From assembly GCA_910575695.1 (NCBI GenBank), contig CAJTGJ010000005.1, forward strand, positions 85,993-149,992: a stretch of 64,000 bases of DNA, given 5' to 3'. A program made the translations under genes and the position numbers. This stretch comes from Oscillospiraceae bacterium (GTDB lineage Bacteria > Bacillota > Clostridia > Oscillospirales > Oscillospiraceae). Below the pieces are notes generated by a model. The model made no database searches and was not told where the DNA came from. It saw only the letters and a list, made by a program, of their open reading frames with translations. Shown piece by piece: positions 41,006 to 48,817 of the stretch (positions are counted from its first letter, which is position 1; each line of letters opens with the position of its first letter).

Positions 41006-42544
41006 TTAATCTGCCTGCCCGGACGGGGGCGGGAAGGACCCGCCGCTTCCGTTGGGGATGATGGAAAACGTCACCGTTTTTTCGCAGTGATGGGGCGCGT
41101 CCTCATCCTCGCACCACAGCTGTGCGCCAAAGGCGTTGGTGGGCTCGTACCCCACCGACGCCACCTGCTGGCTGATGTGTACGCCCAGGAAATCCTCCTC
41201 AAAGTCCTCCCAACGGTCCAGCAGCGCCGCCGCGTCCCGCTGGGCGGACAGGATGTTGAACAGGTTCAGCTCCCCCGCCGAGCGGCACAAGGACAACAGC
41301 ACAAGACGCTCACGGAGGGTGTCCCCCACCGCTATGTCCCGGCTGCTCATGCGCAGGGTCACTGCCGTCACCCCGTTGCTCAGGGTGTACTCCGGCTTTT
41401 CATACACCGTGGTATCGCCAAACATGGAGACCGTCACCACGTTGGGGGGCTGCTCCCACTTCACCCACTGGCCCTGGCTGTCCAGGGTGGGGGTGAGGGG
41501 CCAGCCGCCGCGCCCCGCCAGCCGCAGGCAGTGGTTGTAGTTTTGGGCAAATTCCGGCACATCCAGCGGCCCCTGGCAGGGGGGCAGATAACTCCACGAA
41601 ACGGCAAGCGCCAGCACCGCCAGCATAACCGCCGGCGCCGCCACAAATATTTGGGCGCTGAACCGCCGCTCCTCCTTGGTGTAGCGGTGTCCCTCCTGGC
41701 CGTCCCAGTAACAGTCCCGGCCATCCAGGCTGGTCTCCCGGCTTTTCCAGAGACGCCACTGGCTGTACACGGGGATGTTCAGCCCATAGCCCTCCCACAA
41801 GACCTGACGGCTGCGGTGGAACGCCTCATTCAATCTGAGCTTATTGCCGTGCCCGTCCCGCAGCTTCAGCCCAAACAGCCACTTTCCCGGCGTCCAGCCC
41901 CAGAGGTGGAGCCACAGCGGCTCCACCGCCAGGGTAAAGCACAGCAGGAGCAGGTTCAGGAACCACTGGGCTATGGCGCTGTCCGCCGCCAGCCAGATCA
42001 GGTCCGGGGCACGGAACAGCACCAGCAGCAGCACGTTGAACACCGTGCTGTAAAGGTTCATGTCCAGCATCCGGGCAAAGAACCGCTGCCAGGGGCAGCA
42101 GCACGCCCGGGGGGTGTCGTCCACCTCCGGCCGGACGGGCCGGGGGGGCGGGGCCGGGGGCAGGGCCGGACCGGCCGGGGGCGCTTCCAGCCGGGTCAGC
42201 CAGGGCTGGGGCTCCAGAGCGGCGTACTCCACGCCGCTGGTTTCCAACTCCCGGCACACCTCCGCCGCCCGCTCAATGAGGAGCTTGTCCCCCTCCAGCC
42301 GGGTGAGCTGGGTGAACAGCGCCTGTTCCAGGGTCAGCGCCCCCTGCTGCACCTTGCGGATGGTGTCGATGTCCAGCTGGAGCTGCCGCAGCAGCCTGAT
42401 CTTCTCCAGCGTCAGCGCGTCCTCGTCGGAGTAGTCCCGGTAGCCGTTGTCCAGCCGCCTGGGGTGGAGCAGGCCCTCCCCCTCGTAAAACCGGATGTTG
42501 GCACGGGTCATGCCAGTCCTGTTTTCCAGTTCTTTAATGGTCAT
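41006..42544 (-). CDS. MerR-type DNA-binding domain fused to an RDD membrane domain
   Basis: 512 residues. N-terminal MerR helix-turn-helix and wing (MTIKELENRTGMTRANIRFY, then LDNGYRDYSDEDALTLEKI) and its dimer helix to about residue 100; a Pro-rich linker (about 118-140); an RDD domain with two or more helices (FARMLDMNLYSTVFN near 156, GWTPGKWLFGLKLRDGHGN near 218); a further helix near 305-327; then about 180 residues outside with no known domain. ATG 42544 has GGAGG 7 nt upstream. The build suggests a membrane-tethered regulator sensing an envelope signal. The exterior part is unassigned. Confidence 0.8.
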   Translation of the reverse strand: MTIKELENRTGMTRANIRFYEGEGLLHPRRLDNGYRDYSDEDALTLEKIRLLRQLQLDIDTIRKVQQGALTLEQALFTQLTRLEGDKLLIERAAEVCRELETSGVEYAALEPQPWLTRLEAPPAGPALPPAPPPRPVRPEVDDTPRACCCPWQRFFARMLDMNLYSTVFNVLLLVLFRAPDLIWLAADSAIAQWFLNLLLLCFTLAVEPLWLHLWGWTPGKWLFGLKLRDGHGNKLRLNEAFHRSRQVLWEGYGLNIPVYSQWRLWKSRETSLDGRDCYWDGQEGHRYTKEERRFSAQIFVAAPAVMLAVLALAVSWSYLPPCQGPLDVPEFAQNYNHCLRLAGRGGWPLTPTLDSQGQWVKWEQPPNVVTVSMFGDTTVYEKPEYTLSNGVTAVTLRMSSRDIAVGDTLRERLVLLSLCRSAGELNLFNILSAQRDAAALLDRWEDFEEDFLGVHISQQVASVGYEPTNAFGAQLWCEDEDAPHHCEKTVTFSIIPNGSGGSFPPPSGQAD

Positions 42545-42707
42545 GAAACCACCTCCCACGGCCATACTAAGGTATCAAGCCGCTGGACAGTCAAGTGTTT
42601 TTTCAAAAAAACCAAAAATTCTCAAGGTAAAGCCCCTTGATCCCATTCCCCAGCCAGGCAGACCGTTCCGTCGCCGGGCCAAATACCTGACGGACAGCAG
42701 GGCAGGC

Positions 42708-42761
42708 CGTCAGCGAGCTTAAAGTTCTTTTTGCTTACTTTTTCTTTCAAGAAAAAGTAAG
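42708..42761. repeat. Dispersed hairpin repeat, copy B, inside the tex 3' end
   Basis: Positions 42708-42732 match 2755-2779 exactly. The hairpin that follows, CTTACTTTTTCTT (42734-42746) with AAGAAAAAGTAAG (42749-42761), is perfect but differs from copy A on both arms, so pairing is conserved while sequence is not. On the minus strand it encodes the last residues and stop codon of Tex. Confidence 0.75.
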
Positions 42762-44908
42762 TCCTTGCGCATGGTCAGGGCGATGCGTTTTTTCTTCTCG
42801 TCCACTTCCTTCACCCACACCGTCACCACGTCGCCCACGCTGAGCACGTCCGACGGGTGCTTGATATAACGGTCGCAGATCTGGCTGATATGCACCAGCC
42901 CGTCCTGGTGGACGCCGATGTCCACAAATGCCCCGAAGTCAATCACGTTGCGCACGGTGCCCTTCAGCTCCATGCCGGGCTTGAGGTCCTTCATCTCCAT
43001 TACGTCGGTGCGCAGCACCGGGGCGGGCAGCTCGTCCCGGGGGTCCCGGCCCGGCTTCACCAGCTCCGCCGCCACGTCCCACAGGGTGGGCACCCCCACG
43101 CCGCACTCCTCCGCCGCCTTGTCCTCGCCATAGGCGGCCAGCCGGCCCTTCAGATCCCCCAGCTTCCCGGCCCGCACGTCCGCCATGTCATGGCCGCATA
43201 GCGCCAGCAGCTTTTCCGCCGCCTTGTAGCTCTCCGGGTGGACAGCGGTGTTGTCCAGGGGGGACTTGCTCTCCGGCACCCGCAGGAAGCCCGCGCACTG
43301 CTCAAATGCCTTGGGACCCAGCTTGGGCACCTTCAGGATCTGCTTGCGGGTGGTGAAAGGCCCGTTTTCCTCCCGGTATTTCACGATATTTTTCGCCGTG
43401 GCGCCGTTCAGCCCCGCCACCCGGGTGAGCAGGGGCGCGGAGGCGGTGTTCACATCCACCCCCACCGCGTTGACGCAGTCCTCCACCACCCCGTCCAGGG
43501 CCTCGCCCAGCCGGGCCTGGGGCATATCGTGCTGGTACTGGCCCACGCCGATGGATTTCGGGTCGATTTTCACCAGCTCCGCCAGCGGGTCCTGGAGCCG
43601 CCGGGCGATGGACACGGCGGAACGCAGGTTCACGTCGAACTCGGGGAACTCCTCCGCCGCCAGCTTGGACGCGGAGTACACCGACGCCCCCGCCTCGCTG
43701 ACGATCATATAGCTGACGCCGCCACCCACCTTACGGATGAGCTCCACCGCCATCTGCTCCGTTTCCCGGCTGGCGGTGCCGTTGCCGATGGCGATGTGTG
43801 CCACCCTGTGCTTCTTAATGAGGACGGACAGCTTGTCGATGGCCTCGTTTTTCCCCCGTTCTCCGTGGGTGGGGTAGACCACCGTGGTGTCCAGCACCTT
43901 TCCGGTGGCGTCAACCACCGCCACCTTACACCCCATGCGGTATCCGGGGTCCAGGCCCATGGTGACGAAGCCCTTCACCGGCGGCTGCATCAGCAGGGGC
44001 TTCAGATTCAGCGCAAACTGCCCGATGGCTCCCTCGCTGGCCTTCTCGGTCAATTCCGAGCGCACCTCCCGCTCCAGGGAGGGGGCGATCAGCCGGTCGT
44101 AAGCGTCCTCGGCGGCGGTTTTCACGAACTCCATGGCGGCGCGGCCCGGCACCACCTTCCGGCGCAGGGCCACCAGGGCCGTCTCCCGGTCCATGTCCAC
44201 GGAAGCCTTTAAAATGTCCTCCCGCTCCCCCCGGTTGATGGCCAGCACCTGATGCCCCTGGGTTTTGGACAGTGGGCTGGAAAACTCATAGTAAAGGCGG
44301 TATACGCTGTCCTCCGGCTCCTTCGCCGCCGCGCAGGACACCAGGCTGGCCCGCCGCCAGTACAGCTCCCGCAGCAGCTTGCGCACGTCGGCGTCGTCGG
44401 AAATGACCTCGGCAATAATATCGGACGCGCCCTGCAAAGCGTCCTCCGCCGTCTCCACGCCCTTTTCCGGATCGATATAGTCCTGCGCCGCCTGCTCCAG
44501 GTCCACTGCGGGGCCGATGCTGAAAGCCAGCTCTGCCAGGGGCTCCAGCCCCTTTTCCCTGGCCATGGTGGCCCGGGTGCGGCGCTTCTGTTTGTAGGGC
44601 CTGTAAAGGTCCTCCACTTCCGCCAGGGTGGAGGCGGCGTCGATGGCGGCGGACAGCTCCTCCGTCAGCTTGCCCTGGTTCTCGATGGACTGCTTCACCT
44701 CGTCCCGGCGGGTCTGCAAATTGCGTAGGTACTGCAGCCGGTCCGCCAGCTGGCGGATGAGCTGGTCGTCCATGGCCCCGTGAAGCTCCTTGCGGTATCG
44801 GGCGATGAATGGGACGGTGTTCCCCTCGTCCAGCAGGGCGATGATGTTCTCAATGTGCTGCTCGGGACGCTCCAGCTCCCGGGCCAGAATTTGTATGATC
44901 GTTTCCAT
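42719..44908 (-). CDS. Tex-family transcription accessory/RNA-binding protein
   Basis: 729 residues, cytosolic nucleic-acid-binding protein: N-terminal helical Tex domain, a YqgF-like fold (GLDPGYRMGCKVAVVDATGK near residue 320), helix-hairpin-helix repeats (NAVGVDVNTASAPLLTRVAGL near 485) and a C-terminal S1 RNA-binding domain (LKGTVRNVIDFGAFVDIGVHQD near 645, quoted across the barrel start). The final tail LLFLERKSKQKEL is translated from the dispersed repeat and is unlikely to be part of the ancestral protein. Roles in transcription are known, the mechanism less so. Confidence 0.92.
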   Translation of the reverse strand: METIIQILARELERPEQHIENIIALLDEGNTVPFIARYRKELHGAMDDQLIRQLADRLQYLRNLQTRRDEVKQSIENQGKLTEELSAAIDAASTLAEVEDLYRPYKQKRRTRATMAREKGLEPLAELAFSIGPAVDLEQAAQDYIDPEKGVETAEDALQGASDIIAEVISDDADVRKLLRELYWRRASLVSCAAAKEPEDSVYRLYYEFSSPLSKTQGHQVLAINRGEREDILKASVDMDRETALVALRRKVVPGRAAMEFVKTAAEDAYDRLIAPSLEREVRSELTEKASEGAIGQFALNLKPLLMQPPVKGFVTMGLDPGYRMGCKVAVVDATGKVLDTTVVYPTHGERGKNEAIDKLSVLIKKHRVAHIAIGNGTASRETEQMAVELIRKVGGGVSYMIVSEAGASVYSASKLAAEEFPEFDVNLRSAVSIARRLQDPLAELVKIDPKSIGVGQYQHDMPQARLGEALDGVVEDCVNAVGVDVNTASAPLLTRVAGLNGATAKNIVKYREENGPFTTRKQILKVPKLGPKAFEQCAGFLRVPESKSPLDNTAVHPESYKAAEKLLALCGHDMADVRAGKLGDLKGRLAAYGEDKAAEECGVGVPTLWDVAAELVKPGRDPRDELPAPVLRTDVMEMKDLKPGMELKGTVRNVIDFGAFVDIGVHQDGLVHISQICDRYIKHPSDVLSVGDVVTVWVKEVDEKKKRIALTMRKDLLFLERKSKQKEL

Positions 44909-44932
44909 AAATAACCCCCTGTTTTCGAATTG

Positions 44933-45319
44933 TTATTCCAATCCGGTCTCCCGGCACACGAACTCCACGCACTGGCGCACCACGCGGTCGCAGTGGGGCT
45001 TGCGTTCCTCCCCCCGGTCATGGGCGGCTTTCAAAAGCGCGGCGCAGTCGATGGCCCCGTTTTCGGTGCAGAACCGGCGGATCAGCTCCAGCCGCTTTTC
45101 CTGGGGCTGGCCCAGCCCGCCCAGGGCGATCATGGCCCCGATCATCGCCCCGCAGGTGGCCCCGCAGCCCATGCCGCCGCCAAAATTCAGCGCCATGTCG
45201 TAGGCCTGCTCCCGGGTGAGCCCCATGTCCTGGGCGAAAGGCACCACCACCGCCTGGGCACAATTATAATGCACCTTGGTGTCCGCCCGGAGGGCGGCCA
45301 TATCCTCTTTCCTTGTCAT
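44933..45319 (-). CDS. C_GCAxxG_C_C family protein
   Basis: 128 residues with the family's Cys pattern: NCAQAVV near residue 19, GGGMGCGATCGAMIGAMIALG near 49 and later Cys in RRFCTENGAIDC and CVEFVCRE. Probably a membrane-associated redox or metal protein; no reaction is known. ATG 45319 has AAAGGAG 7 nt upstream and is preferred over ATG 45325. It directly precedes tex on the same strand (24-bp gap). Confidence 0.8.
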   Translation of the reverse strand: MTRKEDMAALRADTKVHYNCAQAVVVPFAQDMGLTREQAYDMALNFGGGMGCGATCGAMIGAMIALGGLGQPQEKRLELIRRFCTENGAIDCAALLKAAHDRGEERKPHCDRVVRQCVEFVCRETGLE

Positions 45320-45403
45320 GTCCATTCTCCTTTGCTGCTGGATGTTCCATTCAGTATACCACATTCTGCCTGTCGTTGCTAGTGCAACTATATCGTCAAA
45401 ACG

Positions 45404-45450
45404 CAGCGCTCCGGGGATGAGGGCGGGGCGCCTCTCTCCCTGGAGCGCTG
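45404..45450 (-). terminator. Terminator of the small regulator gene
   Basis: CAGCGCTCC (45404-45412) pairs with GGAGCGCTG (45442-45450), long GC-rich loop; on the minus strand it is followed by CGTTTTG. The rest of 45320-45563 shows no gene. Confidence 0.6.
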
Positions 45451-45563
45451 TGTTTGTGCTGGGACCACGCAGTCAGGCCGTCGACAAGCCGCTTTCAACC
45501 GGACCGATGCAGCGCCAGAATTGCCGCCGCGCCGGGCAGCGGATATCCGGCCCACTTTTTGTG

Positions 45564-45764
45564 TCAAGCCTGGTCCTCGGACTCTGCGTCTTCACGCAGG
45601 CTTTCCAGGGCAACCCGGGTGGCCTCAATGACAAAGGCGGAAAAGGTAGCACCGGTGCCCCGGATGGCTTCCTCTACCTCGTCAATGATATCATTGGGGA
45701 AACGGATGGATTTTGAGGTTGTTGGCGGAATTACTGGAATTTTAAACTTTCTCACGTCACTCAC
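45564..45764 (-). CDS. Small ribbon-helix-helix-like protein
   Basis: 66 residues: a basic N-terminus, beta-strand-like SKSIRFPNDIIDEVEEAIRG (residues 17-36), then a helix FSAFVIEATRVALESLRED. The layout fits ribbon-helix-helix DNA-binding or antitoxin proteins. It is divergent from another very small gene at 45861, and two palindromes lie between them. Function unknown. Confidence 0.65.
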   Translation of the reverse strand: MSDVRKFKIPVIPPTTSKSIRFPNDIIDEVEEAIRGTGATFSAFVIEATRVALESLREDAESEDQA

Positions 45765-45784
45765 CTGTCTTATATTTTATGCTT

Positions 45785-45803
45785 TACATTGTGATACAAT
45801 GTA
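45785..45803. promoter_or_regulatory. Perfect operator-like palindrome between small divergent genes
   Basis: TACATTGT, spacer GAT, ACAATGTA. It fills the spacer of a plus-strand promoter with TTTACA (45783-45788) and TATAAA (18-bp spacing). A second inverted repeat, ACGTT/AACGT, lies at 45824-45838. Confidence 0.55.
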
Positions 45804-45860
45804 TGGTATAAATAAGCAAGACTAACGTTTTGCGAACGTCATACAAAAGAGGTGAGAACA

Positions 45861-46070
45861 ATGACAATGCTTCAATTTGTGCTGTCCACCCTGATCCGGA
45901 ACGGGAAAGTGACCGTGGAAACCCCTGATATCAACATGGACGAGCTGCGCCGGGCCGTGGACACCAGGGCGGCGGCAGCGCTTGAGGAGATCAGGGATAT
46001 CGTGTGCGCGGAGGAAATGACCGACACGGAAAAGGTAGGCTGGATTCAAAAACGGCTGGAGCTGGGGTAA
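45861..46070 (+). CDS. Small protein of unknown function
   Basis: 69 residues, acidic C-terminal half: VLSTLIRNGKVTVETPDINM near residue 5, then a helical segment to the end. ATG 45861 follows AGAGGTGA by 5 nt; GTG 45852 in frame lacks a ribosome site. No known family recognised. Divergent pairing with a ribbon-helix-helix protein suggests co-regulation, perhaps as a toxin-antitoxin-like or housekeeping pair. Confidence 0.6.
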   Translation: MTMLQFVLSTLIRNGKVTVETPDINMDELRRAVDTRAAAALEEIRDIVCAEEMTDTEKVGWIQKRLELG

Positions 46071-46073
46071 AAA

Positions 46074-46098
46074 AGCGGCCCGCGTGACGCGGGCCGCT
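46074..46098. terminator. Terminator shared by the small gene and ilvC
   Basis: AGCGGCCCGCG, loop TGA, CGCGGGCCGCT. On the minus strand it is followed by TTTTTT, so it mainly terminates ilvC. Confidence 0.85.
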
Positions 46099-46119
46099 GC
46101 AATTTATTTGAGCCGATTT

Positions 46120-47139
46120 TTAATTGGAAGCAGTATCGAGGTCAGAATCTCCGCCCCAAATCATATTTTTCCTGAGCTCGCCGCCCACGATTTCCATCTG
46201 GTGCTTCTTGAGCTGCTGGCGCTTGGAGTTGAAGAAGGTGCGGCCGTTCTTGTTTTCCGCGATCCACTTGCCGGCGAAGGTGCCGTCCTGGATGTCGGAC
46301 AGTACGGCGCGCATACGCTCCTTGGTCTCCTCGTGGGGGATGACACGGGGGCCGCTGACGTACTCGCCGAATTCAGCGGTGTCGGAGATGGAGAAGTTCA
46401 TGGCAGCCACGCCGCCCTTGTTGATGAGGTCAATGATGAGCTTCATCTCGTGGATGCACTCGAAGTAGGCGTTCTCCGGCTCGTACCCGGCCTCCACCAG
46501 CACCTCGAAACCGCAGCGCATCAGATCCACCACGCCGCCGCACAGCACGGTCTGCTCGCCGAACAGGTCGGTCTCGGTCTCGTCATGGAAGGTGGTCTCC
46601 ATCACGCCCGCACGGGCGCCGCCGATGCCAGCGATGTAGGCCAGGGCGATCTGGTAGGCGTGGCCGGTGGCGTCCTGCTCCACCGCCACCAGGCAGGGCA
46701 CGCCCTTGCCCGCCACGTAGGTGGAGCGCACGGTGTGGCCCGGGCCCTTGGGGGCGGCCATGAACACGTCCACCCCGGCGGGGGGGACGATCTGCTGGTA
46801 GCGGATGTTGAAGCCGTGGGCAAAGGCCAGGGCCTTGCCCTCGGTCATGTAGGGGGCGATGTCCCGGTGGTAGACCTCGGCCTGCACCTCGTCGTTGATG
46901 AGGATCATGACGATATCCGCCCACTCGGCGGCGGCGGGGACGGTCTTGACCGCCAGGCCCGCGCCCTCGGCGGCGGCCCAGTTCCTGGAGCCCTCACGAA
47001 GGCCGACGCACACGTCACAGCCGGAATCCTTCAGGTTCAGCGCGTGGGCGTGGCCCTGGGAGCCGTAGCCGATGATGGCGATTTTCTTGCCCTTGAGGTA
47101 GCTCAGGTCGCAGTCCTTCTCGTAATACATTTTAGCCAT
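46120..47139 (-). CDS. ilvC: Ketol-acid reductoisomerase
   Basis: 339 residues, class I. Converts acetolactate to dihydroxyisovalerate (and the isoleucine homologue) with NAD(P)H and Mg2+. Rossmann motif [17 protein letters not shown] at residue 25, cofactor-loop region [10 protein letters not shown] near 46, and catalytic Glu/Asp segment in the C-terminal knotted domain ([16 protein letters not shown] near 187). Encoded apart from ilvBN by an SLH gene. A 8-bp inverted repeat overlaps its -10 box. Confidence 0.96.
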   Translation of the reverse strand: MAKMYYEKDCDLSYLKGKKIAIIGYGSQGHAHALNLKDSGCDVCVGLREGSRNWAAAEGAGLAVKTVPAAAEWADIVMILINDEVQAEVYHRDIAPYMTEGKALAFAHGFNIRYQQIVPPAGVDVFMAAPKGPGHTVRSTYVAGKGVPCLVAVEQDATGHAYQIALAYIAGIGGARAGVMETTFHDETETDLFGEQTVLCGGVVDLMRCGFEVLVEAGYEPENAYFECIHEMKLIIDLINKGGVAAMNFSISDTAEFGEYVSGPRVIPHEETKERMRAVLSDIQDGTFAGKWIAENKNGRTFFNSKRQQLKKHQMEIVGGELRKNMIWGGDSDLDTASN

Positions 47140-47201
47140 GGTGAAACACTCCTCATAAATAGATAGAAATGGAAGCCGGTCAGGCCGCTTTCACAGCATC
47201 A

Positions 47202-47238
47202 TATCACAGGAAAGGGGAAAAGAATGATAACTGTGATA
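47202..47238 (-). promoter_or_regulatory. Inverted repeat at the ilvC promoter
   Basis: TATCACAG (47202-47209) and CTGTGATA (47231-47238), 21-bp spacer. The first arm abuts the minus-strand -10 TATGAT (47198-47203); the -35 is weak. Possible regulator binding site. Confidence 0.4.
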
Positions 47239-47255
47239 CAATTCAAAACATTCCG

Positions 47256-48077
47256 TCACGCGCCCTCCGCCAGTTTACAGAACCGCCCCAGGGACGCAGC
47301 CAGCTCGCCACGGGTCACAAAGGCGGCAGACGCATCATTTATATGAAGATCAACAAGCCTGTTGATCAACGCCCAATTCAGCCCGTCCCGCGCCCAAGCG
47401 GCCACTTGGAAGCCGTACAGCTCGGAGGTGACTTCGGGACTGCCCGCCTGCCGGTACAGCATCGCCGCCAGCTCCTGGACGCTGACCGCCCGCTGAGGGG
47501 CGGTGCCGTCTGTGATCCCTTGGGACATGGCCCAGTCGCGGGCCTTTCCGTACCAGGGCTCGCCGCCTTCAACGTCCGCGCCGTTGATCCGGGCCAGTAC
47601 CGTCCACAGCATAGCCCGGTTAAAGGTAGCGTCCGGGGTGAAAGTGCTGGCGGAGGTGCCGGTCATGATGCCCTTCTCCATCAAATACATCACATCGTTA
47701 AAATATTGCTCTGTGCCGGTCAGGTCGGTGAAGGGGTGGATCGTCTTCCACTGGGCGTAAAACTGACAGTCGCGGGCAGGAGTCACCCATACCGTATCCC
47801 CCGACTGGTAGACCGTGTTGTCCTCATCAGCCCAACCGGTAAAAGTAAAACCGGGGCGGTCAGGGGGAGCCGGCAAAACAAACTCCCCTGGGGAACCAGT
47901 GTATAAAATATGAACCGCCGCGCCGATGCCGCCGACAGGGTTTGGGATATTGTAATTTAGTGTGATTGAATGGCCTGTTTCCCTTTGGTCTGTGTCTGCG
48001 GCGGATGCGGCCGGGAGCATCATCATCAGGAGGCACAGAGACAATACGGTGCACAGCGTACGTTTCCAATATTTCAT
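47256..48077 (-). CDS. Secreted InlB-repeat and SLH-domain protein
   Basis: 273 residues. Signal peptide MKYWKRTLCTVLSLCLLMMM, cleavage near AASA-AD (residue 26). An InlB/Listeria-Bacteroides repeat-like unit (FVLPAPPDRPGFTFTGWADE near 66-85, ending WVTPARDCQFYAQWK) is followed by SLH repeats (YFNDVMYLMEKGIMTGTS near 125, FTPDATFNRAMLWTVLARI, VSVQELAAMLYRQAG). ATG 48077 lies 9 nt after AAGGAG; ATG 48086 overlaps that site. Likely wall-anchored; small and without a clear partner. Confidence 0.82.
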   Translation of the reverse strand: MKYWKRTLCTVLSLCLLMMMLPAASAADTDQRETGHSITLNYNIPNPVGGIGAAVHILYTGSPGEFVLPAPPDRPGFTFTGWADEDNTVYQSGDTVWVTPARDCQFYAQWKTIHPFTDLTGTEQYFNDVMYLMEKGIMTGTSASTFTPDATFNRAMLWTVLARINGADVEGGEPWYGKARDWAMSQGITDGTAPQRAVSVQELAAMLYRQAGSPEVTSELYGFQVAAWARDGLNWALINRLVDLHINDASAAFVTRGELAASLGRFCKLAEGA

Positions 48078-48241
48078 ATTGCACATCTCCTTGTTAGAAC
48101 TTGGGCAGGTAGGACGACGGGTGCTGCGGGAGTGCTTGCCATGGCCGCAGGATATGGAACAACAGCACGCCTGCTAACTACACTGACCATCCTTATTATA
48201 CCACCCTGTCCTATATAAATCAACCGCCCATCCCGATGTGC

Positions 48242-48802
48242 TCAGAGGATATTCTTGCCCAAATCGAACTCGTCCCGCACCTTGTTGCCGGAATTGTTGC
48301 GGATGGTGGCCTCGCCCCGCTCCAGGGCCACCATGCCGGTGCGCACCAACTCCAGGATGCCGAACTCCGCCAGCAGCTTTTCCAGGGCGTCGTCCTTGGA
48401 CTCCTGCCCGATGATGGCCAGGGTCAGGCTCTGGGTGGAAACGTCGATGATGGAGGCCCGGAAGATGTTGGCGATCTGGATGACCTCATTGCGCACCTCC
48501 CGGCTCTCCGCCTTGACCTTGATGAGCACCAGCTCCCGGCGGATGGATTCCTCCGGCGGCAGAAGGCGGACCGAATACACGGAAAACTGCTTGCGCAGCT
48601 GATTGATGATCTGACCCACCTGCTGCTCCCCGCACAGCAGCTCGATGGTGATGCGGGACACCTCTGGGTCGTCGGTGGTGCCCACCGCCAGGGATTCGAT
48701 GTTATAGCCCTTCCGGGAGAACAGCCGGGACACCTGGCTGAGCACACCGGCGGAGTTCTCCACCAGCACGGACAGGGTGTGGCGTTTGATAACGGTATTC
48801 AT
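48242..48802 (-). CDS. ilvN: Acetolactate synthase small subunit
   Basis: 186 residues. N-terminal ACT domain (RHTLSVLVENSAGVLSQVSRL at residue 7) that binds valine for feedback control, and the C-terminal activation part common to long IlvH/IlvN forms. It partners IlvB, encoded 15 bp upstream. Confidence 0.93.
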   Translation of the reverse strand: MNTVIKRHTLSVLVENSAGVLSQVSRLFSRKGYNIESLAVGTTDDPEVSRITIELLCGEQQVGQIINQLRKQFSVYSVRLLPPEESIRRELVLIKVKAESREVRNEVIQIANIFRASIIDVSTQSLTLAIIGQESKDDALEKLLAEFGILELVRTGMVALERGEATIRNNSGNKVRDEFDLGKNIL

Positions 48803-48817
48803 GGCGCTCTCCCTCCT

